A stretch of 64,000 nucleotides of DNA from Phaeospirillum tilakii (GTDB taxonomy: Bacteria; Pseudomonadota; Alphaproteobacteria; Rhodospirillales; Magnetospirillaceae), in assembly GCF_042683125.1 (NCBI RefSeq), contig NZ_JBHUIY010000002.1, forward strand, positions 1 through 64,000. Direction: 5' to 3'. Positions 51,591 to 60,922 of the stretch are shown here, one piece after another. The position numbers were made by a program, and so were the translations under genes. Position 1 is the first letter of the stretch. Each line of letters starts with the position of its first letter. Below the pieces are notes generated by a model. The model did no database searches and was not told the origin of the DNA. It worked only from the letters and a program-made list of their open reading frames with translations.

Positions 51591-51642
51591 GCCAAGGGGC
51601 GGGTGCCCCTTGGCGATCCCCCCGGAGGGCCACAGGCCCTCC
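51591..51642. repeat. Intergenic double-hairpin repeat (type C), copy 2
   Basis: GCCAAGGGGC/GCCCCTTGGC (51591-51614) then GGAGGGCC/GGCCCTCC (51624-51642). Same order and stems as 4166-4214; loops differ (GGGT versus GA, ACA versus GCA). A GCGGGGCC/GGCCCCGC hairpin follows at 51656-51674. Lies between convergent cca and tldD. Confidence 0.7.
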
Positions 51643-51683
51643 ACCCGATGGGGTCGCGGGGCCGCCGGCCCCGCGCGGAGAGC

Positions 51684-51706
51684 GCCGAGAGGCGGCGCCT
51701 CTCGGC
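51684..51706 (-). terminator. Hairpin at the tldD stop
   Basis: Perfect 10-bp stem GCCGAGAGGC/GCCTCTCGGC, 3-nt loop, beginning on the last base of the tldD stop codon. No U-run on either strand. Confidence 0.45.
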
Positions 51707-53139
51707 TAGACCGCCGTGCCGCCGACGGTGAGCCCGTCGATCCTGAGCGTGGGCTGGCCGACCCCGACCGGCACGCCCTGGCCATCCTTGCCGCAGGTGC
51801 CGATGCCGGGATCGAGGGCGAGGTCGGTGCCGATCATCCTGACCTGTCCCATCGCCTCGGGGCCGTTGCCGATCAGGGTGGCGCCCTTGACCGCCGGGCC
51901 GATCCGGCCGTTCTCGATCAGGTAGGCCTCGGAGGCCGAGAACACGAACTTGCCGCTGGTGATGTCGACCTGCCCGCCGCCGAAATTGACGGCGTAGATC
52001 CCGCGCCCGACCGAGGCGATGATCTCGGCCGGGTCCCTGTCGCCGGCCAGCATGAAGGTGTTGGTCATGCGCGGCAGCGGCGGGTGGGCGAAGGACTGGC
52101 GCCTGCCGTTGCCGGTGGCGGCGGCCCCCATCAGCCGGGCGTTGAGGCGGTCCTGGAGGTAGCCGGTCAGGATGCCGTCCTCGATCAGCACGGTGCGGCC
52201 CGACGGCGTGCCCTCGTCGTCGATGGTGATCGAGCCGCGCCGGTCGGGCAGGCTGCCGTCATCGACCACGGTGACGCCGGGGGCGGCGACGCGCTGGCCG
52301 ATGCGGTCGCTGAAGGCCGAGGTGCGCTTGCGGTTGAAATCGCCCTCGAGGCCATGGCCGACCGCCTCGTGCAGCATCACCCCCGGCCAGCCCGGGCCGA
52401 GCACCACCGGCATCTCGCCGGCCGGGGCGGGAATCGAGCCGAGATTGACCGCGGCCTGCCGCAGCGCCTCCTCGACGCAGCCGCGCCACGCCTCCGGCCC
52501 GGTGACACCCTGATAGGCGATCCGGCCGCCGATGCCGTGGCCGCCGGTTTCCATCCGCCCGGCCTCGCTCATCACCACGCTGACGTTGAGCCGCACCATC
52601 GGCCGCAGGTCGGTGCCGAGGCTGCCGTCGGCGCGCAGCACCGCCACCGCCTGCCACGAGCCCGACAGCGAGGCGGTGACCTGGGTGACGCGCGGGTCGC
52701 GGCCGCGGGCATAGGCGTCGATCTCGCCCAGCAGCGCCACCTTGGCGGCGAAATCGAGGCTGCCGAGCGGGTTGAGGGCGGTGTAGAGCGGCGTGGCCGC
52801 GCCGGCCGGGGCGGCGGCGAGCCGGCCCGAGGCGCCGCCGCGCACCGCCTTGACCGTCGCGGCGGCGCGGGCGATCGTCGCCTCGTCGAGGTCCGAGCCG
52901 TGGGCGTAGCCGTGGGCCTCGCCCGCCACCGCGCGCAGGCCGAAGCCCTGGGCGGTGTCGAAATTGGCGCTCTTGATCCGGCCGTCGTCGAGCACCACCG
53001 TCTCCGACTGGCGGTATTCGAGGAACAGCTCGCCGTCATCGGCGCCGGCCACCGCCTCGGCGACCAGGCGGGTCAGCCGGTCGGGGTCGAGCCCGGGGCG
53101 GACGAACAGCAGATCATGGGCCTGGGCGGCGGCTTTCAT
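51706..53139 (-). CDS. tldD: Metalloprotease TldD
   Basis: Subunit of the TldD/TldE zinc protease, known for maturing modified peptides and for CcdA degradation. 477 residues with the metal motif in HEAVGHGLEGDFNRK and the C-terminal GTDLALDPGIGTCGKDGQGV region. GGAG precedes ATG 53139. Its partner tldE is not in the window. Confidence 0.93.
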   Translation of the reverse strand: MKAAAQAHDLLFVRPGLDPDRLTRLVAEAVAGADDGELFLEYRQSETVVLDDGRIKSANFDTAQGFGLRAVAGEAHGYAHGSDLDEATIARAAATVKAVRGGASGRLAAAPAGAATPLYTALNPLGSLDFAAKVALLGEIDAYARGRDPRVTQVTASLSGSWQAVAVLRADGSLGTDLRPMVRLNVSVVMSEAGRMETGGHGIGGRIAYQGVTGPEAWRGCVEEALRQAAVNLGSIPAPAGEMPVVLGPGWPGVMLHEAVGHGLEGDFNRKRTSAFSDRIGQRVAAPGVTVVDDGSLPDRRGSITIDDEGTPSGRTVLIEDGILTGYLQDRLNARLMGAAATGNGRRQSFAHPPLPRMTNTFMLAGDRDPAEIIASVGRGIYAVNFGGGQVDITSGKFVFSASEAYLIENGRIGPAVKGATLIGNGPEAMGQVRMIGTDLALDPGIGTCGKDGQGVPVGVGQPTLRIDGLTVGGTAV

Positions 53140-53252
53140 GGCGACTCCGGGGAATGAACGCGGGATGACGTTTCGACGCGATGATTGGCAGTCGGAAAGG
53201 AACGGTGTAAAGCTTTTCTCTCAAGACATCCATCATCAGGGATAGGTAGGTC

Positions 53253-54545
53253 ATGGCCGAGGCTCTGCCACTTCGACCGGTGGCGTTGCGCGAGCATCCG
53301 CAGCGCCGTGTCCTGGCCGGTGAAATTCACGCCCGCCCGTTCGATCTGCTCGAGGCGCCGCTGCGGGTGTCGCACCTGTCGCTGGTCCATGCCGATCCCG
53401 GCGCCGAACGGGCCCATCTCGCCGAATTGCTGGCGGCCCACGGCGCCGAGGTGATGGCGGCCGACTGCAATTTCTTCAGCCGCGAACTGGGCGGGTTCCG
53501 CCTGCGCTGGGAACGTCACAGCGAATTCTCGACCTATACCGTCTCGCGTGGCGATTCCTTCGTCAACCCGTTCGAGGCCACCGCGCTCGAACTGCTGCCG
53601 CTCGGCTGGCTGGAAAGCCTGCCGGGCGAGGTGCTGAGCGCGATCCACGTCTCGGTCGCGCGCGAGGTGCCCGAGGACCTGTCCGCCTTGTTCGGCGGCA
53701 ATCCGCTGGTCGGCAGCAAGGTGGTCGGCGGCCATGCCGAGATCTGGACCGATTTCCGCCTGCACAATGACGGGTTCGGCCGGGTGCTGGTGCGCGACGG
53801 CGACCTGACCGCCGGCCAGACCGGCCGGCTGGTGCAGCGGGTGCTGGAAATCGACACCTACCGGATGATGGCGCTGCTGGCCTTCCCGCTGGCGCGCTAC
53901 GCCAACAACGAGACCGGCCGGATCGACCGCGCCCTGGCCGACATCGTCACCCAGCTGGCCGATCCCCAGGGCACCCAGAACGATCGCGAACTGCTCGACC
54001 GGCTGACCCGGCTCGCCGCCGAGGCGGAACAGCTCGACGCCACCACCAGCTTCCGCCTCGCCGCCGCCAAGGCCTATTTCAACATCGTCAACAGCCGGGT
54101 CTACGAACTGCGCGAGGATCGGATCTTCGGCTTGCAGACCATCGCCGAATTCACCGAGCGCCGGCTGGTGCCGGCGATGAAGACCTGCGAGGCCGCCGCG
54201 CGGCGCCAGCAATCGCTCGCCACCCGGGTGTCGCGCGCCGGCGACCTGCTGCGCACCCGGGTCGATATCGCCCTCGAAGAGAAGAACCGCGACCTGCTGC
54301 GTTCGATGAACCGCCGCGCCGAGATCCAGGTCCGCCTCCAGCAGACGGTCGAGGGGCTGTCGGTGGTGGCGATCACCTATTACCTGCTCGGGGTGATCGG
54401 CTATCTCGCCCGCGGCCTGATCCAGCTCGGCCTGCCGATCCATCACGACGTGGTCGAACTGATCGCGGTGCCGACGGTGGCGGTCGCGGTGTGGCTCGGG
54501 GTGCGCCGGCTGCGCAAGGCGCTGATCGGCGCCGCGCGCGAGTAG
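53253..54545 (+). CDS. DUF3422 family membrane-anchored protein
   Basis: 430 residues. The N-terminal domain begins HPQRRVLAGEIHARPFDLLE, a DUF3422 hallmark, followed by a helical middle (EKNRDLLRSMNRRAEIQVRL) and two C-terminal hydrophobic segments (SVVAITYYLLGVIGYLARGL and VVELIAVPTVAVAVWLGVRR). Function unknown. Divergent from tldD with a 113-nt gap that should hold both promoters. Confidence 0.85.
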   Translation: MAEALPLRPVALREHPQRRVLAGEIHARPFDLLEAPLRVSHLSLVHADPGAERAHLAELLAAHGAEVMAADCNFFSRELGGFRLRWERHSEFSTYTVSRGDSFVNPFEATALELLPLGWLESLPGEVLSAIHVSVAREVPEDLSALFGGNPLVGSKVVGGHAEIWTDFRLHNDGFGRVLVRDGDLTAGQTGRLVQRVLEIDTYRMMALLAFPLARYANNETGRIDRALADIVTQLADPQGTQNDRELLDRLTRLAAEAEQLDATTSFRLAAAKAYFNIVNSRVYELREDRIFGLQTIAEFTERRLVPAMKTCEAAARRQQSLATRVSRAGDLLRTRVDIALEEKNRDLLRSMNRRAEIQVRLQQTVEGLSVVAITYYLLGVIGYLARGLIQLGLPIHHDVVELIAVPTVAVAVWLGVRRLRKALIGAARE

Positions 54546-54558
54546 CCGGCTGCCCCGC

Positions 54559-55194
54559 TCAGTCGCCGGCCCGGCCGGCGGCGCCGGGCGAGCGCAGCAG
54601 CTTGCGCAGATGCAGGTCGGCGACCGCGATCGCGAAGCTGTCGGGATCCTTGGGGTCGAGGAACATCAGGGTCTCGTGCTGGGCATCCTCCCAGCCGAGC
54701 ATCTGGGCGCCGCCGGCGCTGGGCGGGCCGAGCAGGGCGGTGACCGCCTCGACCACCTTGTCCCAGGCCTCGCGGCCGGCCCACAGGCTGACCCGGGCCA
54801 GCCGGTAGCGTCCGCCGCCGCCCTGTTCGACCAGCACCAGCCACAGCCGGGCCGGGCCGGCCAGGCTGGGGATCGCCGCCTGGCTCCAGCGCGTCGCGCC
54901 GCCGTCGGCGGGGGCGACCACGGTACAGAAGCGGATCCGTCCCGAGGCGCGGCCGGTCAGCGGTTCGACCAGGGTGGGATCGGCCAGCCGGGGCATGTTG
55001 TCGTCGCCGCCGCACAGCAGGCGCCGCCCTTCGGGCAGCGGCATGGCGCGGACCTCGTCGAGGCTGGCGCCGAGGCTGGGCAGGCCGTTGGCCAGCACCG
55101 TCAGCGCCCGCTGGTCCGCCAGCGCCCGCTCCGGAAGGGCGGCGCTGCCCGCCACCAGGGTTGCAACCACCGCCAGCCACCGTGGCGTGGGCAT
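54559..55194 (-). CDS. Secreted protein of unknown function
   Basis: 211 residues with a signal peptide (MPTPRWLAVVATLVAGSAAL...ALADQ). The mature domain has two Cys (RRLLCGG, RIRFCTVV) that could form a disulfide, and ends in a helical region. AAAGGA stands 6 nt before ATG 55194. An upstream in-frame ATG (55236) would hide the signal peptide. Converges on DUF3422 with a 13-nt gap. No family recognised. Confidence 0.7.
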   Translation of the reverse strand: MPTPRWLAVVATLVAGSAALPERALADQRALTVLANGLPSLGASLDEVRAMPLPEGRRLLCGGDDNMPRLADPTLVEPLTGRASGRIRFCTVVAPADGGATRWSQAAIPSLAGPARLWLVLVEQGGGGRYRLARVSLWAGREAWDKVVEAVTALLGPPSAGGAQMLGWEDAQHETLMFLDPKDPDSFAIAVADLHLRKLLRSPGAAGRAGD

Positions 55195-55277
55195 GGCATG
55201 TCCTTTCAAGCGTCTCACGGGGCCGAAGTATGCCACGGCCCCGGCGGGGCGTCACCGCCGCAGATCGCGGGAGGGGG

Positions 55278-56291
55278 TCACCGGCTCCGCGCGGCTTGGC
55301 GTTCGGCCCGCACCGCGTCGGCATGGCGATCGGCGCCCGAGGGCAGCGGGGCGGCGGGGGCGGCGGTCCAGGCGGCGATGTCGTCGATTACCCGCTGGGC
55401 CTGGAGATCGCGCAGCAGCATGTGCCAGCCCTCGGGATAGAGGGCGGCGCGCTGGTCGGGGCGGTCGAGGGCGGCGATCGCCCGCCACACCGGCTCGGGC
55501 GGGATCACCTCGTCCTTCTCGCCGTACAGCAGCAGCAGCGGCAGGGGCAGGCGGGCGACGTCGGCCTCGGCCGCGTCCATCAGATCGACCAGCCCGTGGA
55601 TGGCGTCGACCCGGGTTTCCTTGATCACCAGCGGATCGCGCGACAAGGCGCGCAGCATCTCGATGTTGTCCGACGGCAGGATGTCGAGCCCGCGCCCGGT
55701 CAGGGTCAGGCCGGGGGTCAGCGCCTCGGCCAGCCACAGCAGGGCGCGCTGGACCACCCCCATCGAGTCGCGTCCCCATACCGCCGGGGCGACCAGGATC
55801 GCGCCGCGCAGCCCGGCCGGAGGCGGGGCGGGGGGCGAGTCGGGGGCCAGGGCCTCGATCGCCACCGCGCCGCCCATGCTCTCGCCCAGCAGGAACAGCG
55901 GCAGGCCGGGATGGCGCTCGGCCAGCAGCCGGAGGGCGGCGCGGGCGTCGGCGGCCAGGGTCGCCCGGTCCGACCACAGCCCGGGATGGGGGCCGCGGCC
56001 GAAGCCGCGCTGGTCGTAGGCGTAGGTGACAATGCCGTGCGCCGCCAGCGCCCGGCCGGGCCGGTCGAAGGCGTTGGAATAATCGTTCATCCCGTGCAGG
56101 GCCAGGATCACCGCCCGGGGCGGCCCGTCGGGGGCCCAGCGCCGCAGCGGCAGGGTCTGGCCGTCGGCGGTGCGGATCGCCTCGGCCTCCAGCGCCGGCG
56201 GCGCGGTGTCCGGCCCGGCCGGCACCAGATGGGCGACGCAGCCGCCGAGCAGCAGCAGCAAAGCGAGGCCGGGCCGGCTCAGCCGGACCAT
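55278..56291 (-). CDS. Alpha/beta hydrolase lipoprotein (monoacylglycerol lipase-like)
   Basis: 337 residues from ATG 56291. The N-terminus LALLLLLGGC is a lipobox, so the protein should be lipid-anchored outside the inner membrane. The hydrolase fold has the oxyanion region ILALHGMNDYSNAF, nucleophile Ser in LLGESMGGAVAIE, Asp in LYGEKDEVIP and His in EGWHMLLRDL. It resembles monoacylglycerol lipases/lysophospholipases. Its start overlaps the hemerythrin gene end by 13 nt. Confidence 0.85.
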   Translation of the reverse strand: MVRLSRPGLALLLLLGGCVAHLVPAGPDTAPPALEAEAIRTADGQTLPLRRWAPDGPPRAVILALHGMNDYSNAFDRPGRALAAHGIVTYAYDQRGFGRGPHPGLWSDRATLAADARAALRLLAERHPGLPLFLLGESMGGAVAIEALAPDSPPAPPPAGLRGAILVAPAVWGRDSMGVVQRALLWLAEALTPGLTLTGRGLDILPSDNIEMLRALSRDPLVIKETRVDAIHGLVDLMDAAEADVARLPLPLLLLYGEKDEVIPPEPVWRAIAALDRPDQRAALYPEGWHMLLRDLQAQRVIDDIAAWTAAPAAPLPSGADRHADAVRAERQAARSR

Positions 56292-56701
56292 GGCAGGATG
56301 CGGCCGCGCATCTTGCGGTCGACCTTGACGATATGCTCGGTGATCCACACCGCCAGGAACGACCGCATCGTCGCGGCGGTGGCCCGGGCATCGGCGCCCT
56401 GGTCGAGGTCGAGGCGGACCCGGCCGTCGAACGCCTCCAGGGTCCGCGCCAGTTCGCCATGATGACGGCGATTCTCCTCCAGCCCGGGATAGCCGACCTC
56501 GCTCTGGATCTCTTCCTCCCGCTGGAAATGAATCCTGACATAGTTGCCGAGCCGGGCCAGGATGTCGGCCAGGGCCGCCGGGGCGATCGGCCCGTCGCGG
56601 CCGAGCAGGGCGTCGATTTCGTCGATGATGGCGAACAGGACGCGGTGGTCCTCGTCCACCGCCTCGATCCCCACTTTCATTCCGCTATGCCACAGGCTCA
56701 C
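56279..56701 (-). CDS. Bacteriohemerythrin
   Basis: Non-haem di-iron O2-binding protein of 140 residues. Iron ligands: His in AVDEDHRVLF, His and Glu in IHFQREEEI, two His in ENRRHHGEL, and His and Asp in ITEHIVKVDRKM. GTG 56701 is chosen because the conserved fold starts at LWHSGMKVGIE. A longer ATG start (56767) would add an unrelated Arg/Pro-rich stretch. Single-domain hemerythrins store or sense oxygen, often in microaerobic or motile species. Confidence 0.82.
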   Translation of the reverse strand: MSLWHSGMKVGIEAVDEDHRVLFAIIDEIDALLGRDGPIAPAALADILARLGNYVRIHFQREEEIQSEVGYPGLEENRRHHGELARTLEAFDGRVRLDLDQGADARATAATMRSFLAVWITEHIVKVDRKMRGRILPWSG

Positions 56702-56865
56702 AGACGTCTTCCCAACGGCCGGCGGGCGCGGCGATCGCCGCCGCCGGTACGGGCCTCCCTCCCCCAAGAGTAGGCGCGGGATCCCCCGATGGCAATCTTG
56801 CCTAGGCCGTTGGCCCGCTGGCCGACAGTTTCACCCGGTCGTCATTGTGGCCGGCGGTGGAATGT

Positions 56866-56879
56866 GGCAGGCTTTCCGC
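56866..56879 (+). promoter_or_regulatory. Weak sigma-54-like site upstream of glgC
   Basis: TGGCA with GG at 56866-56867 and GC at 56878-56879, spacing of 10 nt between them as sigma-54 requires. The -12 part (CCGCT) is a poor match. Low confidence. Confidence 0.2.
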
Positions 56880-56939
56880 TACGCCCGGGGAAAGGCGCGT
56901 TCAATCGAAACAACGGCGGTGGGTTAGGAGCGTGTTTTT

Positions 56940-58232
56940 ATGTTAGATCAAGCCGAGTTGGGAGTGGATCTCGAAGTAATCCAGCGATTGCGTCGAACGT
57001 TGGCGTTGATTCTCGCCGGGGGGCGGGGGTCTCGTCTTATGGACCTGACCGATTGGCACGCCAAGCCGGCCATTCCCTTTGCCGGAAAGTTCCGCATCAT
57101 CGACTTTGCCCTGTCGAACTGCATCAATTCCGGCATTCGCCGCATCGGGGTCCTGACCCAGTACAAGGCGCACTCGCTGTTGCAGCACATCCAGCGCGGC
57201 TGGGGCTTCCTGCGCGGCGAATTCAACGAATTCATCGAGCTGCTGCCGGCGCAGCAGCGCACCGAGGGCGGCAACTGGTATCGCGGCACCGCCGACGCGG
57301 TTTATCAGAACCTCGACATCATCCGCGAGCACCGGCCCGAGCATGTGCTGATCCTGGCCGGCGACCATGTCTACAAGATGAACTACGCCAAGATGCTGGC
57401 CCAGCATCTCACCAGCCAGGCCGACGTCTCGGTCGCCTGCATCGCGGTGCCGCGCGCCTTGGCCACCGGCTTCGGGGTGATGGCGATCGACGAGCATGAC
57501 CGCATCGTCCGCTTCGACGAGAAGCCGGCCAATCCGGCACCGATGCCGGGCCATCCCGACATGGCGCTGGCCAGCATGGGGATCTACATCTTCAACGCCT
57601 CGCTGCTGTTCGACCTGCTCGAGACGGATTCCTCCTTCGCCGGCAGTTCGCACGATTTCGGCAAGGACGTGATTCCCAGCCTGATCGGCACCCATCGCGT
57701 CGTCGCCCATCATTTCAGCGAATCCTGCGTGATGCATGACGGCGCCCAGGAACATTACTGGCGCGACGTCGGCACCATCGACGCCTATTGGGAAGCCAAC
57801 ATCGACCTGACCACCGTCACCCCCTCGCTCAACCTCTATGACGAATCCTGGCCGATCTGGACCGATCAGCCCCAGGTCCCCCCGGCCAAGTTCGTGTTCG
57901 ATTCCGATCACCGCCGGGGCATGGCGGTGGATTCGCTGCTGGCCGGCGGCTGCATCGTCTCGGGCGCGACGGTGCGGCGCTCGATGCTGTTCTCGAACGT
58001 CCGGGTCAATTCCTATTGCCTGGTCGAGGATTCGGTGATTCTGCCCAATTGCGACATCGGCCGGCATGCCCGGCTGAAGAACTGCATCGTCGATCAGGGG
58101 GTGGTGGTGCCGCCCGGTCTGGTGGTCGGCGAGGATGCCGAACTGGATGCCCGCCGCTTCCATCGCACCGAGAAGGGGATCACCCTGGTCACCGCCGCCA
58201 AGCTCAAGGCGCTGGAAACCGTCGAGCCCTGA
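56940..58232 (+). CDS. glgC: Glucose-1-phosphate adenylyltransferase
   Basis: Makes ADP-glucose, the committed step to glycogen. 430 residues with ALILAGGRGSRLMDLT, GTADAVYQNLDIIREH, LILAGDHVYKMNY and RFDEKPANP, followed by the C-terminal left-handed beta-helix. The family is allosteric, and fructose-type activators are usual in purple bacteria. AGGAG lies 10 nt upstream of ATG 56940. No other glycogen genes are adjacent. Confidence 0.95.
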   Translation: MLDQAELGVDLEVIQRLRRTLALILAGGRGSRLMDLTDWHAKPAIPFAGKFRIIDFALSNCINSGIRRIGVLTQYKAHSLLQHIQRGWGFLRGEFNEFIELLPAQQRTEGGNWYRGTADAVYQNLDIIREHRPEHVLILAGDHVYKMNYAKMLAQHLTSQADVSVACIAVPRALATGFGVMAIDEHDRIVRFDEKPANPAPMPGHPDMALASMGIYIFNASLLFDLLETDSSFAGSSHDFGKDVIPSLIGTHRVVAHHFSESCVMHDGAQEHYWRDVGTIDAYWEANIDLTTVTPSLNLYDESWPIWTDQPQVPPAKFVFDSDHRRGMAVDSLLAGGCIVSGATVRRSMLFSNVRVNSYCLVEDSVILPNCDIGRHARLKNCIVDQGVVVPPGLVVGEDAELDARRFHRTEKGITLVTAAKLKALETVEP

Positions 58233-58292
58233 CGATCAAGGCGCGCGGGCTTCTGCCCGTGCGCCTGTTTGCCAAAGGTCGAAAGACGAAAC

Positions 58293-58454
58293 GCGGGCTC
58301 TGCCCGCACCCGCCAAGGGCCGCAAGGCCCTTGGAACCCGTTCCTTGCCCTTCGCGCGGCAAATCCCGCGCCCAAGCTGAAAAGCCGCTCCGTGCCCGAC
58401 CATCAAAGGGTTCCAAGGGCCTTGCGGCCCTTGGCGGGGGTGGGCAGAGCCCAC
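58293..58454. repeat. 162-bp hairpin repeat, copy 3 (inverted)
   Basis: Exactly 162 bp and in reverse orientation to the copies at 15109 and 36750. It begins GCGGGC-TCT-GCCCGC (58293-58307) and ends GTGGGC-AGA-GCCCAC (58440-58454), with the 9-bp CCAAGGGCC/GGCCCTTGG stems inside and the core reversed. It lies between convergent glgC and ubiB. From 58455 to 58525 a further GGAGGCGCCGCCTCC palindrome occurs. Confidence 0.85.
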
Positions 58455-58525
58455 ATCACGAGAGAAGCCAGGTCCGGAGGCGCCGCCTCCGGGCGGGGTG
58501 CGGGGCGGCAGCCCCGCCTTGGGCG

Positions 58526-60088
58526 CTACTTCAGCAGCAGCGCGACCGCCAGCCCGGCGGCGATCAGCCAGGGCAGCACGATCATCACGGCGCGGCCGCC
58601 CCGGCGCTGATCGGCCGCCAGCGCCTTGACCGTCTCCGGATGCAGCCGCAGCCCCGAGCCCTGCAACATCGCATAGGTCCGCTCGGTCTCGCGCAGCAGC
58701 CGGGGCAGCCGCTCGATCGACTCGGCCACGGTGCCGGCGGCGGCGCGGATCCGCGCCTCGGGGCCGAGATTGGCCCGCATCCAGGTCTCGATCAGCGGCT
58801 GGGCCAGCTGCCACATGTTGACGTTGGCGTCGAGATTGCGGCCGACCCCTTCCGCCACCAGCATGCTCTTCTGCAACAGCAGCAATTGCGGCTGGGTTTC
58901 CATCGCGAAGGTTTCGGTGATCTGGAACAGCTGGCCGAGCAGGCGGGCGATCGAGATCTCGTGCATCGGCCGGCCGAGGATCGGCTCGGCGATCGAGCGG
59001 CAGGCCTGGGTAAAGGCGTCGATCGACTGGTCGGCCGGGACGTAGCCGGCGGCGAAATGGACCTCGGCCACCTTGCGGTAATCGGCGGAGAGGAAGCCGA
59101 GCAGCATCTCGCCGAGGAAGCGGCGGGTGTCCTGGCTGATCCGGCCCATGATGCCGAAATCGACCGCGACCAGATTGCCGTCGGAATCGACGAACAGGTT
59201 GCCTGGATGCATATCGGCATGGAAGAAGCCGTCGCGGAACACCTGATTGAAGAAGGCCTCGGCCGCCTTGCCGACGATGGCGGTGGGGTTGTGGCCGGCC
59301 TGGATCAGGGTGTCGCGTTCATCGATCGGGGTGCCCTGGACCCATTCGAGGGTCATCACCCGCTTGCCGGTGCGGACCCAATCGACCTCGGGGACGCGGA
59401 AGCTCTCGTCGCCGCGGAAATTGTCGGCCAGCTCGGCCGCCGCCGCCGCCTCGAAGCGCAGGTCCATCTCGAGATTGACCGATTCCTCGAAGGTGCGGAC
59501 GGTTTCGAGCGGCTTCAGCCGGCGCAGCCGGGGCAAAGCGCGCTCGGCGGTCTGGGCCATCCACAGCAGCAGGTCGATGTCGCGGCGGAACTTGGCGGCG
59601 ACGCCGGGGCGCAGCACCTTGACCGCGACGTCGCGGCCCTCGACGGTGGTGGCGCGGTGGACCTGGGCGATCGAGGCCGCCGCCACCGGATTATCGTCGA
59701 AGGCGGAATAGAACTGGTCGAGCGGGCCGCCCAGTTCTTCCTCGATGATCTTGCGGGCCTGTTCGGCCGGGAAGGGCGGCAGCCGGTCCTGGAGGCCGGA
59801 CAGGTCGGCGGCCATCTGTTCGCCGAGCAAATCGGGCCGGGTCGACAGCGCCTGACCGAGCTTGATGAAGGAGGGGCCGAGTTCGGCCAGCGCCATCGCC
59901 AGCCGCTCACCCGGCCGCAGCGCGGCGACGGCGCGGCGCCGGCCGAGGCGCGGCGGCCGGATCTTCAGCGGCCACGACACCAGCCGGGCCGGCGGGAAGT
60001 TTTCCTCGAGCAGGAACAGCGCGTCGTAGCGGGCCAGCACCCGGGCAATCGAGGCCAGACGACTGAGATTCCGATACGCCTTGATCAC
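58526..60088 (-). CDS. ubiB: Ubiquinone biosynthesis kinase-like protein UbiB
   Basis: 520 residues of the ABC1/ADCK/UbiB atypical kinase family. It has the signature SFIKLGQALSTRPDLL (KxGQ), AAASIAQVHRA (Ala-rich loop), AVKVLRPGV (Lys), FFHADMHPGNLFV and VAVDFGIMG (metal Asp). One or two C-terminal membrane helices (VMIVLPWLIAAGLAVALLL). GTG 60088 overlaps the ubiE stop (GTGA). Likely supports ubiquinone head-group reactions at the membrane. Confidence 0.94.
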   Translation of the reverse strand: MIKAYRNLSRLASIARVLARYDALFLLEENFPPARLVSWPLKIRPPRLGRRRAVAALRPGERLAMALAELGPSFIKLGQALSTRPDLLGEQMAADLSGLQDRLPPFPAEQARKIIEEELGGPLDQFYSAFDDNPVAAASIAQVHRATTVEGRDVAVKVLRPGVAAKFRRDIDLLLWMAQTAERALPRLRRLKPLETVRTFEESVNLEMDLRFEAAAAAELADNFRGDESFRVPEVDWVRTGKRVMTLEWVQGTPIDERDTLIQAGHNPTAIVGKAAEAFFNQVFRDGFFHADMHPGNLFVDSDGNLVAVDFGIMGRISQDTRRFLGEMLLGFLSADYRKVAEVHFAAGYVPADQSIDAFTQACRSIAEPILGRPMHEISIARLLGQLFQITETFAMETQPQLLLLQKSMLVAEGVGRNLDANVNMWQLAQPLIETWMRANLGPEARIRAAAGTVAESIERLPRLLRETERTYAMLQGSGLRLHPETVKALAADQRRGGRAVMIVLPWLIAAGLAVALLLK

Positions 60089-60849
60089 ACGCGCCAGCCG
60101 GAATGAATGGCCGCGATGCCGGCCGACAGGTTGCGCACCGACACCCGCTCGAACCCGGCCTCGGCGATCATCGCCGCCAGTTCGCCCTGGGGCGGGAACT
60201 TGCGGATGCTCTCGACCAGATACTGGTAGGCGTCGCGGTTGCCGGTGACCATCTCGCCGACGCGCGGCAGCACCTGGAACGAATAGGCGTCATAGGCCTC
60301 GCGCAGCCCGGGCACCACCACATGGCTGAATTCGAGGCACATGAAGCGCCCGCCCGGCTTCAGCACCCGATAGGCCTCGGCCAGGGCGGCATCCCAGTGG
60401 GTGACGTTGCGCAGGCAGAAGGCGATGGTGTAGCGATCGACGCTGCGGTCGGGCAGCGGCAGGGATTCGGCGTTGCCGCACACCCAGGTCAGCCCGCCCG
60501 ACAGATTGCGGTCGAAGGCGCGGTCGCGGCCGACCGCCAGCATCTCGCGATTGATGTCGCAGACGGTGACCGGGCCGCCGCCGCGCTTCTTCCAGCCGAA
60601 GGCGATGTCGCCGGTGCCGCCGCCGACATCGAGCAGGACCTGATCCGGGCGCGGGCGCAGCATGTCGAGGAAGGTGGCCTTCCACAGGCGATGGATGCCG
60701 ACGCTCATCAGGTCGTTCATCAGGTCATACTTGCCGGCGACGGAATCGAACACGTCGCGGACCAGACCGGCCTTCTCGGTCTCGGCCACGGTGCGGAAGC
60801 CGAAGTGAGTGGTGCCGGCGGGGGTGCGGGAAGAGGAATCGCTCATCAT
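60085..60849 (-). CDS. ubiE: Demethylubiquinone/demethylmenaquinone C-methyltransferase
   Basis: 254 residues, with VFDSVAGKYDLMNDLMSVGI, SAM site LLDVGGGTGDIAFGW, IAFCLRNVTHWDAALAEAYR and VLKPGGRFMCLEFS. All are UbiE/COQ5 hallmarks. Two ATGs, 60849 and 60846, are equivalent. There is no ribosome binding site and only a short upstream gap. It precedes and overlaps ubiB. Confidence 0.94.
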   Translation of the reverse strand: MMSDSSSRTPAGTTHFGFRTVAETEKAGLVRDVFDSVAGKYDLMNDLMSVGIHRLWKATFLDMLRPRPDQVLLDVGGGTGDIAFGWKKRGGGPVTVCDINREMLAVGRDRAFDRNLSGGLTWVCGNAESLPLPDRSVDRYTIAFCLRNVTHWDAALAEAYRVLKPGGRFMCLEFSHVVVPGLREAYDAYSFQVLPRVGEMVTGNRDAYQYLVESIRKFPPQGELAAMIAEAGFERVSVRNLSAGIAAIHSGWRV

Positions 60850-60922
60850 GGGGCGGCACGATAATCCAACAGCGGCGCGGGTGCGAGGGGGATCTGGTCC
60901 CCCCCGCGCAGAAAAAGCGGAG

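Noticed and set aside
56866..56879. A firm sigma-54 promoter for glgC
   Set aside because: The GG/GC spacing fits but the -12 sequence is poor and no sigma-54 activator is nearby. Kept only as a low-confidence feature.
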